Shown here: positions 1 to 10,371 of the stretch, piece after piece
Layout: each line of letters begins with the position of its first letter
Position numbering within the stretch: position 1 is the stretch's first letter
From: Cyanophora paradoxa
Taxonomy: Eukaryota > Glaucocystophyceae > Cyanophorales > Cyanophoraceae
DNA: 64,000 nucleotides
Direction: 5' to 3'
Assembly (NCBI GenBank): GCA_004431415.1
Contig: QPMI01000414.1
Coordinates: 1-64,000, forward strand
The notes under the pieces: generated by a model
The model's database searches: none
Told to the model about the DNA's origin: nothing
Seen by the model: only the letters and a program-made list of their open reading frames with translations
Translations under genes and position numbers: made by a program

Positions 1-987
1 GTGGTCGGGGCATGAAGGCGGAAGGAGACTTGTCGGTTTTGGAGAAGTCTGAAGAAAGCGTCGACGGGTTCTGCAGGTATGGGTTGTGCGAGGAGAACGG
101 GTGTGGCCAGGTGGGCCCCAGACCGGGGGTTGGGGTCGATGAGGGAGAGGGGGGCCGCTTTAAGGGCAGCCAGGCGAGATTTTATGCCGTCGAGGAGGGG
201 AAGTACTCGGCGATCATACCTGGGGCCGTCAGGGTCGATGGCAGCTGAGTAGGGGATGGCTCGGCGTCCATAGCGTTCGAATAAAACAGGAAGGGCGCCG
301 GTTTGGTCGCGGAAAGGGAACGTGGGTGGGGGGCCAGGCGGGGCGGGGGTGGGGTGGCAGTGCGGGCAGGACAGGGCGGGTCCCCGTGCCCATTGTTCTG
401 CGATCAGGGAGGAAATAGGGATGCCCCACATGCCAGGGTCGCAACGGTGGTACGCGACCAGAGGGGTGCCAGCCTCGGTCTGGGAGGTGGGGGCGAGTGT
501 AAGATCCTCGTCCCAGTACCAGGCGGGGAGAGGCGTGTCACGGTCGGCGGGGACAGCGGGTTTGCAGAGGGAAGTGGGGTAGAAATGCCAGGTGGGGCCG
601 GAACCCCTAGGATGGGCTAAGTAATAGTCGAGGGCGAGTTTCCTTGTAGGCCCGGGATCAGGGTAGTCAACATCAGGGGCGTCCTCGGGGAGTGGTTGAA
701 GGAAGATTGGGTTGGGAGGGGAGCAGCACTGGAAGGAGATGCTGTGAGTGATGTCTCTGCGTCCTAAGGCTTCAAGGAAAGCGGAGTAGGCGCGGAGGAT
801 GTCGCAGTCCGAGACGATAGTCAGGTGTTCGTCGGAAGGGAAGAGAGCATGATCCTTGGGAAGTCGGATGCAGCGGTCCAGATGACGGTGTCCGCCGCGT
901 GAAGGCGCGTTCAAGTCTGGCGGACGCGAGGGGACAAGGTCGAGGACCAGGTGGGTGTTGGTAGTCTCGAGGCATCTATATAGTCAA
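1..987 (-). pseudogene. LINE C-terminal open frame, continues past window start
   Basis: Minus-strand frame starting after a TGA near 987 is open to base 1 without a stop (about 327 codons). It reads like real protein (CLETTNTHLVLDL, HLDRCIRLPKDHALFP, PTWHFYPTSLC, MWGIPISSLI, LPVLFERYGRRAIPY) and has a balanced composition, unlike the competing frames. It lacks a start codon and lies directly downstream of the RNase H frame, so it is most simply the next part of the same polyprotein after another frameshift. I do not recognise a domain in it. Confidence 0.6.
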
Positions 988-2586
988 CGAGGTCCGCTTG
1001 CATCGGAGGAAATGGTAGTCGGCGGGGCTGTCAGCGAGAATATATGTACGAATGTGCCGGCGAGGCGGGAAGAGGGACGAGAATAGGGACGGGGGGAGAG
1101 GTGGGGAGGAGTCGTCCGAAAAAAGGAGTCGGGCATCGGGGATGTCCATTCCACCAATATAGTGGTAGGGAGCCGAGGCAGAGAACGTCTGCGGAGCGGT
1201 AGGTAGGGGGGCAGCTGGTCCGCTGAGGGGGACGCGGGGTCGGCGGGGGGAAGAGGGGGCCGGGCGGCGGGTCGTCGTTGGTGTCGGAGCCGTGGCGGGT
1301 GGCCGCGGGATGGTCTTTGGTTGGTGAGAGGGGACCCACTGAAGCGTGACTTGGAAATTCGGGTCTTGGGCGATACGAATGGCGTATTGCGTGCGAGCGT
1401 TGAGGAGAAGGGCCCCGTCTTCTCGGCGGAGCAGGGTGCGGAAGTTGATGGGATGGGAGAAAGATGAAGGGTCTTGAAAGGCGAAGGCTGTCAGGGCTCG
1501 GATAGTGTTCTGACTGTCCGTGATAATTTTCCCGCCCGTGGGCCCGAAATACGTGAATGCTGCGGAGATTGTGCCTGCTAGCTCTCCCAGGTTCACGTTA
1601 TGTTGGACGCCGGGGAGACGGTGGGCGAACTCGATTTTGTCAGGCAGGTCGGGATTATTTTCGAGGGGTGCGAGGCCGGCGTAAGTGGTTCGGACGGAGG
1701 CGGAGCCCTGTTTTTGTGTGCTGGCGTCCGTGTATATTACCCGGGGAGTAGGTCCGGAGGGAAGGGGCGGGGAGTTTAGTGCGCGGAGTGTAGGGCAGAG
1801 CTCTGCGAAAAGGGCTCGGGAGGTAATGAAAAGGAAGTTGAGCCCGGCCGGGGATTCATAGAAGTCGCGGTCGGCTTGTGATGCTGGGGTCATAAGGCGT
1901 GGGCGTCTCTCGAGGGCAACATTGGTAGCCTGGGCCTCCGCTCGGAAAGAGTCCCACCAGTCAGTTTCCCGGAGCCAGAGGTCGATGAAGCCAATGTGTG
2001 TGATTTCGCGGGGGAGGTTGGGAGGGGGGAGTTCTGGGTCATATTGAGCAGGAGGGGTAGCTGAGGAGGGGTCAAGGCGGGCTTTTTTAGCTGCGCGTGT
2101 GGGTTGAGCACGGGAGGGCTGCTGTCCTCTAGAGTGGGAGCATGTGAAGGCGGAGGTGGAGTCGGGCAGCTGCCGGGAGCGGGTGGGCACCGGCCTATTG
2201 AGATTGGAGGGGCTCGGAGACCAGCCCTTCGATTCGCACGACGAGCCTGCCGGGATTCGGCGGACGTGAGATGCGTACTCGACCCATCGGCAAGCAGTCG
2301 TAGAGAGGCCCAGCTCGCGATGAAGCTGTTCAGAGCCGCAGTATTTTGGGTGAGGGCAAAATTGGAATTCCAGTCTGCGTTCACGCCAGGCGGGGTCGAG
2401 CTCAAGCGCCGATAGACCGGGATCGCGCGTGGAGAGGCCATCATATGGGGTGAGGCAGTAATGGACGAGTTCCACCCCATAGTTATACTCTGAATCCCGG
2501 GGGCAGTTGGGGTCCGCGTCAGGGTCCTCGGAGGCCGGTTCGTCCAGGTTTCGTCCGGATCGGGGGTTTCCCAACGACCCGGCCAA
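976..2586 (-). pseudogene. LINE RNase H domain and linker
   Basis: An RNase H1-like domain covers about the middle of this 536-aa frame. Acidic residues are in VIYTDAST, NLGELAGT and IITDSQNTIRAL, followed by LQWVPSHQP. In LINEs this domain removes RNA from the RNA/cDNA hybrid. The domain follows the reverse transcriptase in the same frame but is separated from it by stops at 3,043-2,587, where coding potential moves between three frames. It ends in a Pro/Ser-rich tail and DYHFLRCKRTS before a stop at 976. Confidence 0.85.
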
Positions 2587-3042
2587 CTAGGCCTTGGGAT
2601 GTCCATACAAAATCGCCAATTTTAGTCCGCAAGGACGCGTTAGCTTGGAGAGAGCGACGAATGTCTGGGATAGAGGGCGGTGGAGGCATAGGGTGGCGGG
2701 GGAGGAAAGGGGACCGGGTGGAGGGGCGGGGAAGAGAGAGTTCTTCGCGGACAGCGTCCCACCAGGAGGGGGCACGTTTGTAGTATGCCGGGACACGGCC
2801 GTGACTCCAGAGGAGGACCATTCGGCAAGGGAGCCGTCAGGGCCGTGATGTCGCGGATTGTGAGGAGGCCGCAGCGATAGAGTCGCTGACCGGCTTGTTG
2901 GAGGGTGAGGGGCGACAATTGCGTTGATATAATATATTCTCGTCGAAGATGGGATCGGCGGGAGGGAGGCCATGTGTCCAGGAGTCGCACGTTGTGAGGA
3001 TGTGATGGGAGGTGGAGGTCAGGTCTGCCGTGATGGCAAGCG

Positions 3043-4758
3043 TTATATTTTCTGTAGTGTGAGGGCCCCGAGGGGAGGTTCGGATATTCGTGTGGGAGAA
3101 GGGGAAGCCCGTATCGGGCCTGGGTGTCGAGGACACGTTGTCGGTATATTTGGCCGTAGAGTGATGATGTGTGAGAGGCTAGTTCCTGGCGGAGGCGCTC
3201 GTCGACGCACTGCTGTTGGCGTTGGATGACGGCTATTGAGGGAAGGCGATAGATGGAAGAGAAGGCAGCCGTGGAACGGACTGGGCCAGGTTGGCGTGTG
3301 TTTGGCCGCGGTGAGCCAGACAGCGTCGAGGGATTGGCATTGGGATGGCGTTAAGGTCATGATGCGGAGAGGGTATGCCAGTTTGGGGAAGAGAACCCGA
3401 TGTAGTATCACTTGGAATTCGTGGACGGTAATCTTCTTTGCGGCTAGGACGGAGATTGCGGACTGGAGCTGGGACTTGAGTAGACGGACTTGGTGGGTCC
3501 AAGACAGGTTGGCAGTAAACTGGACGCCGAGGACGCGGAATGGTGTTGTGGGGGAGAGGATGTGTCCAACCTCAGCTCTGGAATCGCCGACGCCGACATA
3601 GTATTTGCTCTTGACTGGCGCTTCGGATCGGGGGGGTTTCCAGTGGAAAATTTCCGTCTTTTTGGCGTTCAAGTTCATGCCATGGATATGGAGAAATTCG
3701 GACAGCCAGTCAAGCATATGTTGGAGACCCTGAGCCGAGCTGGCAAGCATGGTGGTGTCATCGGCGTATGCGAGCACAGAGACTGTGGGGCGGGGACGCG
3801 GGGAAGTAGAGAGGTTCGCCAGGGCATGGTGGGCGGGGGGAACGGGGGCGGGTAGGGTCAGATCGGTGCGGCCCGAGCTGGTAGCCGAAATTGGACTGAG
3901 TCGCTCGTTCTTCAATGGCGGTGAGAGCGGCGTCGAAGAAAATGCGCCAGTGGAGAGGCTTCGATGCCTCCTTGGGGGAGGCCACAGGGGACTTGAAATA
4001 GTCCGTGCGGCCGTGGGGGTAAGGATGCACGCCGTGCGGTGTTGAGCTGCTTTTTTGTGGAGGGCTATATAGCGTTTTCCTTCAGGATGGAGGTGGAGTT
4101 GGATACGATTAAGGCTGAGCTCTTGGCTATGCCAGGAGACACTGTCGTAGGCGCTGGCGATATCCCCCAGGCCGCCGAAGATTGGCTTTTTGAACTGGTG
4201 CGCGTCCTCGAGGGAGGATCGGAGGGCGTAGAGAACAGGGTCGGTAGATTCGCGGCGACAAAAACCGTAGTTGCGGCCGCGTAGTATGTTATGTGTGTCA
4301 ATGCGGTCTTCCATGCGGTGGGTCAGGAGGCCCGTGACCAGCTTCCAGGTGACTTCTTGAAGGGTGATGGGGCGGAGATCGGCAAGATCTGCTGAGTTAT
4401 CACGTTTCGGGATAGCGTAGACTTGACCGCGAAGTGCGTGGTCGGGCACGTGGCCGAGAAGAGTGGAGTGGACTAGAGCTCGGATGGCGTCGCGCGAGGT
4501 GGTCCAGTGAGCCGCGGACTCGAAGCTGTTTATCTCGTCGGTAGAGTGTGAGGCGGCTAAGGCCTGGCGTTCCGTCTTGGAGAGGCGGAGGGGGGACCAG
4601 AGCATTTTAATCATTCCGTTCGTGAGGCCGGAGGGACCGCCTGCGCCATTGGACAGGGACGAGATGAGGCGATCGAGTTCGGGGTCCTCTGGCATGGCCA
4701 TTAGTCCGTCCCAGACGGCGGGGGTGAAGTGGGAAAGGGTCGGTACTGGCGTTTCCAA
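3043..4758 (-). pseudogene. LINE reverse transcriptase, frameshifted
   Basis: Visible RT landmarks: LRPITLQEVTWKL, GRNYGFCRRES, the motif A aspartate in GDIASAYDSVSW, the catalytic YADD in LAYADDTTMLA, LNAKKTEIF and VLGVQF. The piece between motifs A and C is not in this frame. The motif-B-like stretch (SPKEASKPLHWRIFFDAAL) is read in another minus frame at about 3,760-4,030. Two compensating shifts near 4,040 and 3,760 are therefore needed, so the copy is not functional as written. After the palm the frame gives thumb-like sequence and then low-complexity residues. Confidence 0.9.
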
Positions 4759-4804
4759 AATCTGCCCAGCCAGGCGCCGTTTTCAATGTCCGCGAATTTC
4801 GTAG

Positions 4805-7453
4805 CTATGGCATCCAGGTTTGGGGCAGCCTTGCGGAGTCGCCAGAAATTTTTGAAGTGATCCAGATGTGCGCGTTTAATTTCATTGGATCAGTGAGCAC
4901 TTCGGGTAGCCCCGCTGCCGTGCGGGTAAGGTATAGGCGGGGGGCGGATCGGAAGCGGGAGAGGAGGAGTTGAATAGCCCGACCCATACTTCGACAGTGG
5001 GACAGGAGGTGGCGGCGGGTGTCAATATTGCGAGCAATGTCGGCTTCGGTATATGCACGGCGATGGTTGTCCAGGGCGGCCCGCGCCTGTAAGTGCCATG
5101 TACTTAGTTGAGTATGGTACTCGGCGATTTCAGAGCCTGTAATGGTACCATTCTCGAATTCAGGGTAAGTGGGAGGGTCGGGGAAAGCGAGGAGGGAGGG
5201 GCAGAATGTCAGTGTGGTGTCCGAGCCCGCAGCTTTTCGGATGTCCGTCACGTCTTTGGGAAGGTCCCGGAGGACGGCCCGGATAGTTTCGTCAGGCGGG
5301 TGGTCTGTGGAGCCTTGGTGCGCCCAGTCGTGTAAGGCCTGTCCAACGCGGCCAACGAGTTGTTCGTCGTCAGCGTCCAGTGCAGATAGATGGTTGAACT
5401 TAGCCATATCTCCCTGGGCAGCTACGCGGTGTTGGAGGACTTTAGCAGTAGAGAATTCTTGGGAGTGGGCGACGGACTTGATACTTTGGGCGATAGCACA
5501 GAGGAGGGAGCGGTGGGATTTCGTGGCGCGTTGGGCGTAGTCGGGGCTGCTCTCGGGAGTGAGAAGGAGCTGGATATACCGCTGGCCGTGTTTGTGGAGA
5601 AAAGTTTCGACAGCGAGCTTGAAAGCAAGTCGAATGGGTGCAGGTTGGGCGGCATAGTTGAAGAGAGGAGGGAGAGGCTGGGGTCGGGGCTGGCGGGGCT
5701 CCGTAGGGGGGGCAGAGAGCACGCCTTCGGTTTTGAAGGTCGCAAGTACGGGGAGATGGTCGGCCGTGAGTAAAGGGGACGGTCGGCCAGGAACATAGAG
5801 CGTGCGAGTTCCTAGTGATCGGGCCGCGAGAGTGGGGGAGGCAAGGGCGTAGTCGATGCGGGCGGCGTCCAGGAGGGGGCGGTGGCCCTGATCGTCAAGA
5901 AAGTCGGCGTGGCGGGAAACATGTGTGAAATCGCCCGGGGTTCCGGTATCATAAAGACCCCAGGTCTTGCGGAAAAGGGTCCATATTTCTGCATAGGAGT
6001 TCGGAGGGGTAGTTTCAGTGCGCCGGTTGCCCCCGGTGATCCGGTCGTGGCACGGAGAGTAGGTGCTATTCATATCGCCGAGTACTAGGAGATGTGTCTG
6101 CCAGTCAGGCTCGTGGATGTCGGGTGCGACCTTCGCGGTCAGGTATTCGGTGAGGTCGTGGAGCTCTTTTTGCAAATTGTCGTGCCCGCAGTCCGGTACA
6201 TAGAGTGAGAGGACAATGAGGCGCTCGCGCGTGCGCGGGAAGTCAAACCGAGCGCCGGCTACTCGGCCGTCAAACGCGTAATCCGCCTGGCGGTGCGCTG
6301 CATAGCTTGCTGAGATCCACAGCGCGGAGCCGGCGGTGCCAGGGCGGGCCGCGGATGGAGGAGAGTAGATAAGGTAGCTAGATTTATGGCGGCGGACTGC
6401 TGTCCTAATCAGGTGATCGCGGATATTGGGCGGAAAGGGCTTCGAGGGGGGGCGGTCGGTAGGGACCATGTCGACCTCTTGAAGAGCAACGAAGTGGCAG
6501 TCCCAGTCACGGCGGCCATAGTCAATTGCGCTGATAAATTTAGTTGCAATATTGTTGCCGCTCGCCTTCCCCTCCAAGCGGCGAATATTCCACGTGAGGG
6601 CGCGGAGGTTCAGCTTCGCATTTGCCGCGTCCGGGGGGTGTGCTAGGACAGGGATCTGGAGCGCATCACGATGGTGGCGAGCGTCAATACGGTCAGCGGT
6701 GTACAGAGAGGGAGGGTATAGTGTTAGAAGGGACGTGGCCGCCGTGACTAGTGTCGGAGAGGAAAGGGCGGCGGCGGCGGTAGCGACTGCGGCGGCCGTT
6801 GCTGTGCTGGGCTCGATGTCCGCAAGGGCAACGGGGACAAGGGCGGCGAGGAGAACACAGAGGAGGAGGCGCGTGAGGAGAGGGGCCGGGCGGCTGAAGG
6901 ACCGTTGGGCTTGTGGGGCGCGGCGCGCAGGCCGGCGCCGGTCCAGGAGTTCGAGACCGGTGTCGACGTCAAGCGGCGCAGAGTCCGTGACGCCGGCGTC
7001 GGCGGGGCCAGCGCTAGCGTGCACGTGGGCGCTAGTGCGGGGGCTAACTGTGAGGTACGCAGCCGTACGCATGGCTAGTACATGTCCGGATCCGTACGTG
7101 TGGTTCGTACGACAACTCTCGGCGTCATGCAGCGCAGCGTCTGAGCTCGAGGCGCCGGCGTTGGTGGGGTCAGCCCTAGCGTGGGCGCCAGTGCTAGCTG
7201 CGTAACCTGCATGGGTAGTATCGGTGTTACAGCTAGACCCCGGCACGTGGCCGTACGCGGGGTTAGTGGTACTGGCTATAGTGCAGCTATTCAAGCCCCA
7301 ATCGCAGATTGCGGAGATACTGGGCCGCTTCGAATCATTGTCCGACTCACCAATCGTGCCGAATGAGTTTTTTGACGGCACGCGGTGGGGGTACCGGTAG
7401 GCGCAGTTTCGTCCGGGGCCCTGGGACGTTCCGACCGGAGAGGGAAGCTCCAC
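4805..7453 (-). pseudogene. LINE endonuclease (EEP family) region, 882-aa open frame
   Basis: The N-terminal third is low-complexity with one hydrophobic stretch (LLTRLLLCVLLAALVPVALA, about residues 190-210). An apurinic-type endonuclease domain follows: LTWNIRRLEG, the catalytic Glu in VALQEVD, GDMNSTYSP, and the C-terminal ADHLPVLATF (SDH-like) motif. This domain nicks the target to prime reverse transcription. The frame then runs about 250 aa of linker and ends at 4,805. The expected continuation towards the reverse transcriptase lies in the next frame (4,870-4,780, reading HFKNFWRLRKAAPNL), so a frameshift separates them. The annotated start is simply the first start-like codon in the open frame. 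Confidence 0.88.
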
Positions 7454-7799
7454 CGGCCACTGCAGTATGCGACGGCTCTGATGGGGCTTCCGTGCTCCAG
7501 TCCAGCGATCAAGTTCTGGGGCATGCCGTAGCGCGGTCTAGCGACCGTGGTCCAGGAGGTGCTCCAGATGCAGACACGGCGACTGAGCTGCGAAAGTACT
7601 TGCGCGGCCTGCTGGATGCCGAGGCGAGCAGCGCAGCGTGGCGCGGCAGCGACAACAGCATCCCGACGGGGGTTGACCTCTTGCGGCGGGCCTGGCGACG
7701 CGTTCGACGGGCGAGGCGTTGCAGACGGGCCGCCGGGACACTTCTGCAACCCTAGGTTTGCTCTAGGGATCGGACAGTCGTCTCGGGCGCGGCACCGAG

Positions 7800-9908
7800 C
7801 CGCCGGGCCAACAGCGTCCTGCAGGTCGCGCGGCGTGGGCGGAGGCGAGACGGGCGGCGCGCTGAGGCCCGGTGGCGGCTTCGCTTCAGGTCCAGGTCCG
7901 TCAGCGCGGGCGCGGCGCCGGGCAGCGGGGAGGCCGACAGCGTCCTGCAGGTCGCGCGGCGCCGGCGCGGGCGGAGGCGAGACGGGAGGCGCGTGGGGGC
8001 CCGGCGGCGGCTTCACTTTAGGTCCAGGTCCGTCAGCGCGGGCGCGGCGCCGGGCAGCAGGGAAGCCGACAGCGTCCTGCAGGTCGCGCGGCGCCGGCGA
8101 GGGCGGAGGCGAGACGGGCGACGCGCTGGGGCTCGGCGGCGGCGTCACCTCAGGTCCAGGTCCGTCGGCACGAGCGCGGCGCCGGGCAGCGGAGAGGCCG
8201 ACAACGGCCTGCAGGTCGCGCGGCGCCGGCGCGAGCGGAGGCGAGACGGGCGGCGCGCGGGGGCACGGCGGCGGCTTGTCTTCAGGTCCAGGTCCGTCAA
8301 ATCGGGCGCAGCGCGGGGCGGCAAAGGGGCCGACAGCGTCCCGCAGGTCTAGCGGCGCGAGCTGGGGCGAGGCGGGCGGTGCACGGGGGCTCGGTGGCGG
8401 CGTCACTTCAGGTCCAGGTCCGTCAGCTCGGGCGCAGCGCGGGGCGGCGGGAGGGCCGACAGCGTCCCGCAGGTCTAGCGGCGCGAGCTGGGCGAGGCGG
8501 GCGGCGCGCTGGGCACGGCGGCGGCTTCACTTCCGGCCCAGGTCCGTCAGCTCGGGCGCAGCGCGGGGCAGCAGGGGGCCGACAGCGTCCCGCAGGTCTA
8601 GCGGCGCGAGCTGGGGCGAGGCGGGCGGCGCGCGGGGGTTCGGTGGCGGCTTCGCTTCCGGCCCAGGTCCGTCAGCTCGGGCGCAGCGCGGGGCGGCGGG
8701 GGGGCCGACAGCGTCCCGCAGGTCTAGCAGCGCGAGCTGGGGCGAGGCGGGCGGCGCGCGAGGGCTCGGCGGCGGCTTCACTTCCGGCCCAGGTCCGTCA
8801 GCACGGGCACAGCGCGGGGCGGCGGGAGGGCCGACATCGTCCCGCAGGTCTAGCGGCGCGAGCTGGGGCGAGGCGGGTGGCGCACGGGGGCACGGCGGCG
8901 GCTTGTCTTCAGGTCCAGGTCCGTCAAATCGGGCGCAGCGCGGGGCGGCAAAGGGGCCGACAGCGTCCCGCAGGTCTAGCGGCGCGAGCTGGGGCGAGGC
9001 GGGCGGTGCACGGGGGCTCGGTGGCGGCGTCACTTCCGGCCCAGGTCCGTCAGCTCGGGCGCAGCGCGGGGCAGCAGGGGGGCCGACAGCGTCCCGCAGG
9101 TCTAGCGGCGCGAGCTGGGGCGAGGCGGGTGGCGCACGGGGGCACGGCGGCGGCTTCACTTCCGGCCCAGGTCCGTCAGCTCGGGTGCAGCGCGGGGCGG
9201 CGGGAGGGCTGACAGCATCCCTCAGGTCTAGCGGCGTGAGCTGGGGCGAGGCGGGCGGCGCGCGGGGGCTCGGTGACGGCGTCACTTCCGGCCCAGGTCC
9301 GTCAGCTCGGGCGCAGCGCGGGGCGGCGGGAGGGCCGACAGCGTCCCGCAGGTCTAGCGGCGCGAGCTGGGGCGAGGCGGGCGGCGCGCGGGGGCTCGGT
9401 GGCGGCGTCACTTCCGGCCCAGGTCCGTCAGCTCGGGCGCAGCGCGGGGCGGCGGGAGGGCCGACAGCGTCCCGCAGGTCTAGCGGCGCGAGCTGGGGCG
9501 AGGTGGGCGGCGCGCGGGGGCTCGGTGACGGCGTCACTTCCGGCCCAGGTCCGTCAGCTCGGGCGCAGCGCGGGGCGGCGGGAGGGCCGACATCGTCCCG
9601 CAGGTCTAGCGGCGCGAGCTGGGGCGAGGCGGGCGGCGCGCGAGGGCTCGGCGGCGGCTTCACTTCAGGTCCAGGTCCGTCAGCACGGGCGCGGCGCCGG
9701 GCAGCGGGGAAGCCGACAGCGTCCTGCAGGTCGCGCGGCGCCGGCGCGGGCGGAGTCGAGACGGGCGGCGCGTGGGGGCCCGGCGGCGGCTTCACGTCAG
9801 GTCCAGGTTCGGCAGCGCGGGCGCGGCGCCGGGCAGCGGGGAAGCCGACAGCGTCCTGCAGGTCGCGCGGCGCCGGCGCGAGCGGAGTCGAGACGGGCGG
9901 CGCGTGAG
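7800..9908 (-). repeat. 126-bp minisatellite, about 17 units, coding for 42-aa Pro-rich repeats
   Basis: The landmark CGTCC(C/T)GCAGGT recurs about every 126 bp from 7,813 to 9,850 (17 copies by eye). Read on the LINE coding strand each unit gives 42 residues with DLRDAVGPPAAPRCAR, ADGPGPE and PPPSPRAPP. Two subfamilies exist: the outer units (7.80-8.24 kb and 9.68-9.90 kb) carry CTGCAGGTCGCGCGGCG, the central ones (8.33-9.66 kb) carry CCGCAGGTCTAGCGGCG. Because 126 is a multiple of three, several frames on both strands stay open; the minus strand is preferred only because the flanking LINE is minus. Confidence 0.92.
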
Positions 9909-10371
9909 CGAGGGGGGAAGGAGTAACAGGGGTATAAATTTTCAGTATTGCAGCCCGCAGCAGCGCGGCTAGCGCTAAAGCTAGCGCGAGCGCGAGCGGC
10001 GCGTAGACGGGGGGCCAGGAGAGAGCAAGGTTCGGCAGTGCCGACCCCGCGTTTGCTCGCATAAGGAGGGCGGTGAGGAGTAGGAGGCGGAGCACCGTAG
10101 CTGGGGTGTAGTTCGGGTACGGGGCTTGGCGGAGGGGGCCGCGGGGGGATATACTTTCGAGGAGGGATTGAAGCGCGAAACCCGCGAGGGAGGCCGCGGT
10201 GATGAGACTGATAAAACTGATGGGGTCGGGCTGGGCGAAGTGGAGGAGGAGGAGGGGGGCGGTGGCGGGAAGGGAGAGGATGAGTGGGATGTACCCCGGA
10301 TCCTCGGCCCCGTAGAGGCTTGCCGCAGGTCTACTACTATGTGGTAGGCTGTGCAGACCAAGACATGCCAT
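8527..10371 (-). CDS. Pro-rich repeat protein with N-terminal hydrophobic segments, probably LINE 5' ORF
   Basis: Open frame of 614 aa. The first 170 residues hold four hydrophobic stretches (IPLILSLPATAPLLLLHF, FISLITAASLAGFALQSLL, VLRLLLLTALLM, LALALALALAALLRAAIL); the rest is the 42-aa Pro-rich repeat. Frames of the same style continue on both sides (7,291-8,406; 9,981-10,946), suggesting one longer reading frame interrupted by shifts. It may be the first ORF of the minus-strand LINE or part of its long N-terminus. Pyrimidine-rich DNA by itself produces Leu/Pro/Ser codons, so membrane insertion is unproven. Confidence 0.4.
   Translation of the reverse strand: MACLGLHSLPHSSRPAASLYGAEDPGYIPLILSLPATAPLLLLHFAQPDPISFISLITAASLAGFALQSLLESISPRGPLRQAPYPNYTPATVLRLLLLTALLMRANAGSALPNLALSWPPVYAPLALALALALAALLRAAILKIYTPVTPSPLAHAPPVSTPLAPAPRDLQDAVGFPAARRRARAAEPGPDVKPPPGPHAPPVSTPPAPAPRDLQDAVGFPAARRRARADGPGPEVKPPPSPRAPPASPQLAPLDLRDDVGPPAAPRCARADGPGPEVTPSPSPRAPPTSPQLAPLDLRDAVGPPAAPRCARADGPGPEVTPPPSPRAPPASPQLAPLDLRDAVGPPAAPRCARADGPGPEVTPSPSPRAPPASPQLTPLDLRDAVSPPAAPRCTRADGPGPEVKPPPCPRAPPASPQLAPLDLRDAVGPPAAPRCARADGPGPEVTPPPSPRAPPASPQLAPLDLRDAVGPFAAPRCARFDGPGPEDKPPPCPRAPPASPQLAPLDLRDDVGPPAAPRCARADGPGPEVKPPPSPRAPPASPQLALLDLRDAVGPPAAPRCARADGPGPEAKPPPNPRAPPASPQLAPLDLRDAVGPLLPRAAPELTDLGRK

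Larger units (their letters stand above)
1..7453 (-). mobile_element. LINE-type non-LTR retrotransposon, decayed, cut by window edge
   Basis: Read leftward, the region carries an exonuclease-endonuclease-phosphatase endonuclease, a reverse transcriptase with a YADD box, and an RNase H domain, in the order seen in RNase-H-bearing non-LTR elements. The parts sit in different reading frames (junctions near 4,860, 4,760, 4,040, 3,760, 3,000-2,590 and 985), so as sequenced it cannot make one polyprotein. The coding strand is pyrimidine-rich. No 3' tail or target-site duplication is visible because the element leaves the window at base 1. The 5' boundary is unclear; Pro-rich open frames continue upstream to about 13.3 kb. 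The frameshifts could be true decay or homopolymer errors in the assembly. Confidence 0.9.

Noticed and set aside
7547-9907. 786-aa Gly/Ala/Arg-rich plus-strand frame across the minisatellite
   Set aside because: A triplet-length GC-rich repeat keeps several frames open; the flanking coding direction is minus.
7800-9908. CRISPR-like array
   Set aside because: Units are contiguous 126-bp repeats with no spacers, in a eukaryotic genome.
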